From: Gemmatimonadota bacterium
Lineage (GTDB): Bacteria > Gemmatimonadota > Gemmatimonadetes > Gemmatimonadales > GWC2-71-9
DNA length: 5,178 bases
Assembly (NCBI GenBank): GCA_029859185.1
Contig: JAOUDR010000251.1
Span: 1 to 5,178 of the forward strand
Direction of reading: 5' to 3'
In this document: in pieces, positions 5,058 to 5,178 of the stretch
Layout of the letters: every line of letters begins with the position of its first letter
How positions within the stretch are numbered: the stretch's first letter is position 1
The notes under the pieces: generated by a model
Told to the model about the DNA's origin: nothing
The model's database searches: none
What the model saw: the letters and a program-made list of their open reading frames with translations, nothing else
Position numbers and translations under genes: made by a program

Positions 5058-5178
5058 ACCGAGCGACTCGCTGCGGTGCGCATCAGCCGGTCTACCAGCC
5101 ACTCGAGGTTGAGCACCGGCACCAGGCCCTCAGGCTGCCGCACCGCCCCCACCGCCCACTGCCCGCCCCAACCCGGCG
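5054..5178 (-). CDS. C-terminal end of a second probable CheW-like adaptor, cut by window edge
   Basis: An open frame enters from the right edge and ends at TGA (5056-5054), overlapping the ATG of the next gene as ATGA. The visible 40 residues include QWAVGAVRQPEGLVPVLNLEWLVDRL and a short basic tail. The pattern of a short strand, a G-V-x-x-x-E-G-L turn, then hydrophobic VPVLNLEWLV is what the C-terminus of a CheW domain usually looks like (G...L..VLdLerLl). Together with the downstream cheW this supports a second CheW-like domain, either free or the last domain of a larger protein. The fragment is too short to be certain; another signalling protein with a similar end remains possible. Confidence 0.6.
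   Translation of the reverse strand, partial: PGWGGQWAVGAVRQPEGLVPVLNLEWLVDRLMRTAASRSV

Noticed and set aside
1..5178. Mobile element, CRISPR array or defence system
   Set aside because: No transposase, integrase, direct-repeat array, terminal inverted repeats or defence-type domain is visible. Both tRNAs are intact and no duplicated tRNA end marks an integration site.

Overview
The window is GC-rich, and every gene I can support lies on the minus strand, so the biological reading order runs from high to low coordinates. The gene content is ordinary bacterial chromosome: rsmH, two tRNAs, CheW adaptors and TPR proteins. The GC bias, Gram-negative-style signal peptides, frequent GTG starts, a small two-helix protein resembling DUF3098 and tRNAs without an encoded CCA would fit Gemmatimonadota or a relative. 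That placement is an inference, not shown by a marker gene. I see no mobile element, CRISPR array, phage gene or integrase.

Right part (5178 to 2635): a tightly packed gene chain. It begins with the C-terminal end of a probable CheW-like adaptor that runs off the window edge. Next come a complete 157-aa CheW-domain protein, a 287-aa cytoplasmic TPR protein with a helical N-terminus, a secreted or membrane-anchored gluzincin metallopeptidase-like protein (HELAH...WFAEG), and a 71-aa two-helix membrane protein. The first two junctions are ATGA overlaps, the third is a probable 55-nt overlap, and the fourth is a 4-nt gap. This looks like one operon joining chemotaxis-type signalling adaptors to a TPR scaffold and envelope proteins. 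Its output is unknown.

Middle part (2622 to 740): tRNA-Val(TAC) starts 12 nt after the last stop codon of that chain. Then comes a 587-aa exported, cysteine-containing TPR protein with a GTG start that is fixed by a well-placed GGAGG.

Left part (743 to 1): a sigma70-like promoter overlaps the stop codon of the TPR gene and drives tRNA-Asp(GTC). A 9-bp GC-rich hairpin separates this tRNA from rsmH, the 16S rRNA C1402 N4-methyltransferase gene, which is cut by the left edge. rsmH normally opens the division and cell-wall (dcw) cluster after mraZ, but here a tRNA sits directly upstream.

Most of the window is conventional. The parts worth a second look are the CheW/TPR/metallopeptidase/DUF3098-like operon, the atypical CheW core motif, the tRNAs interleaved with protein genes, and the hairpin in the rsmH leader. 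Nothing here is firm evidence of a new defence or mobile system.
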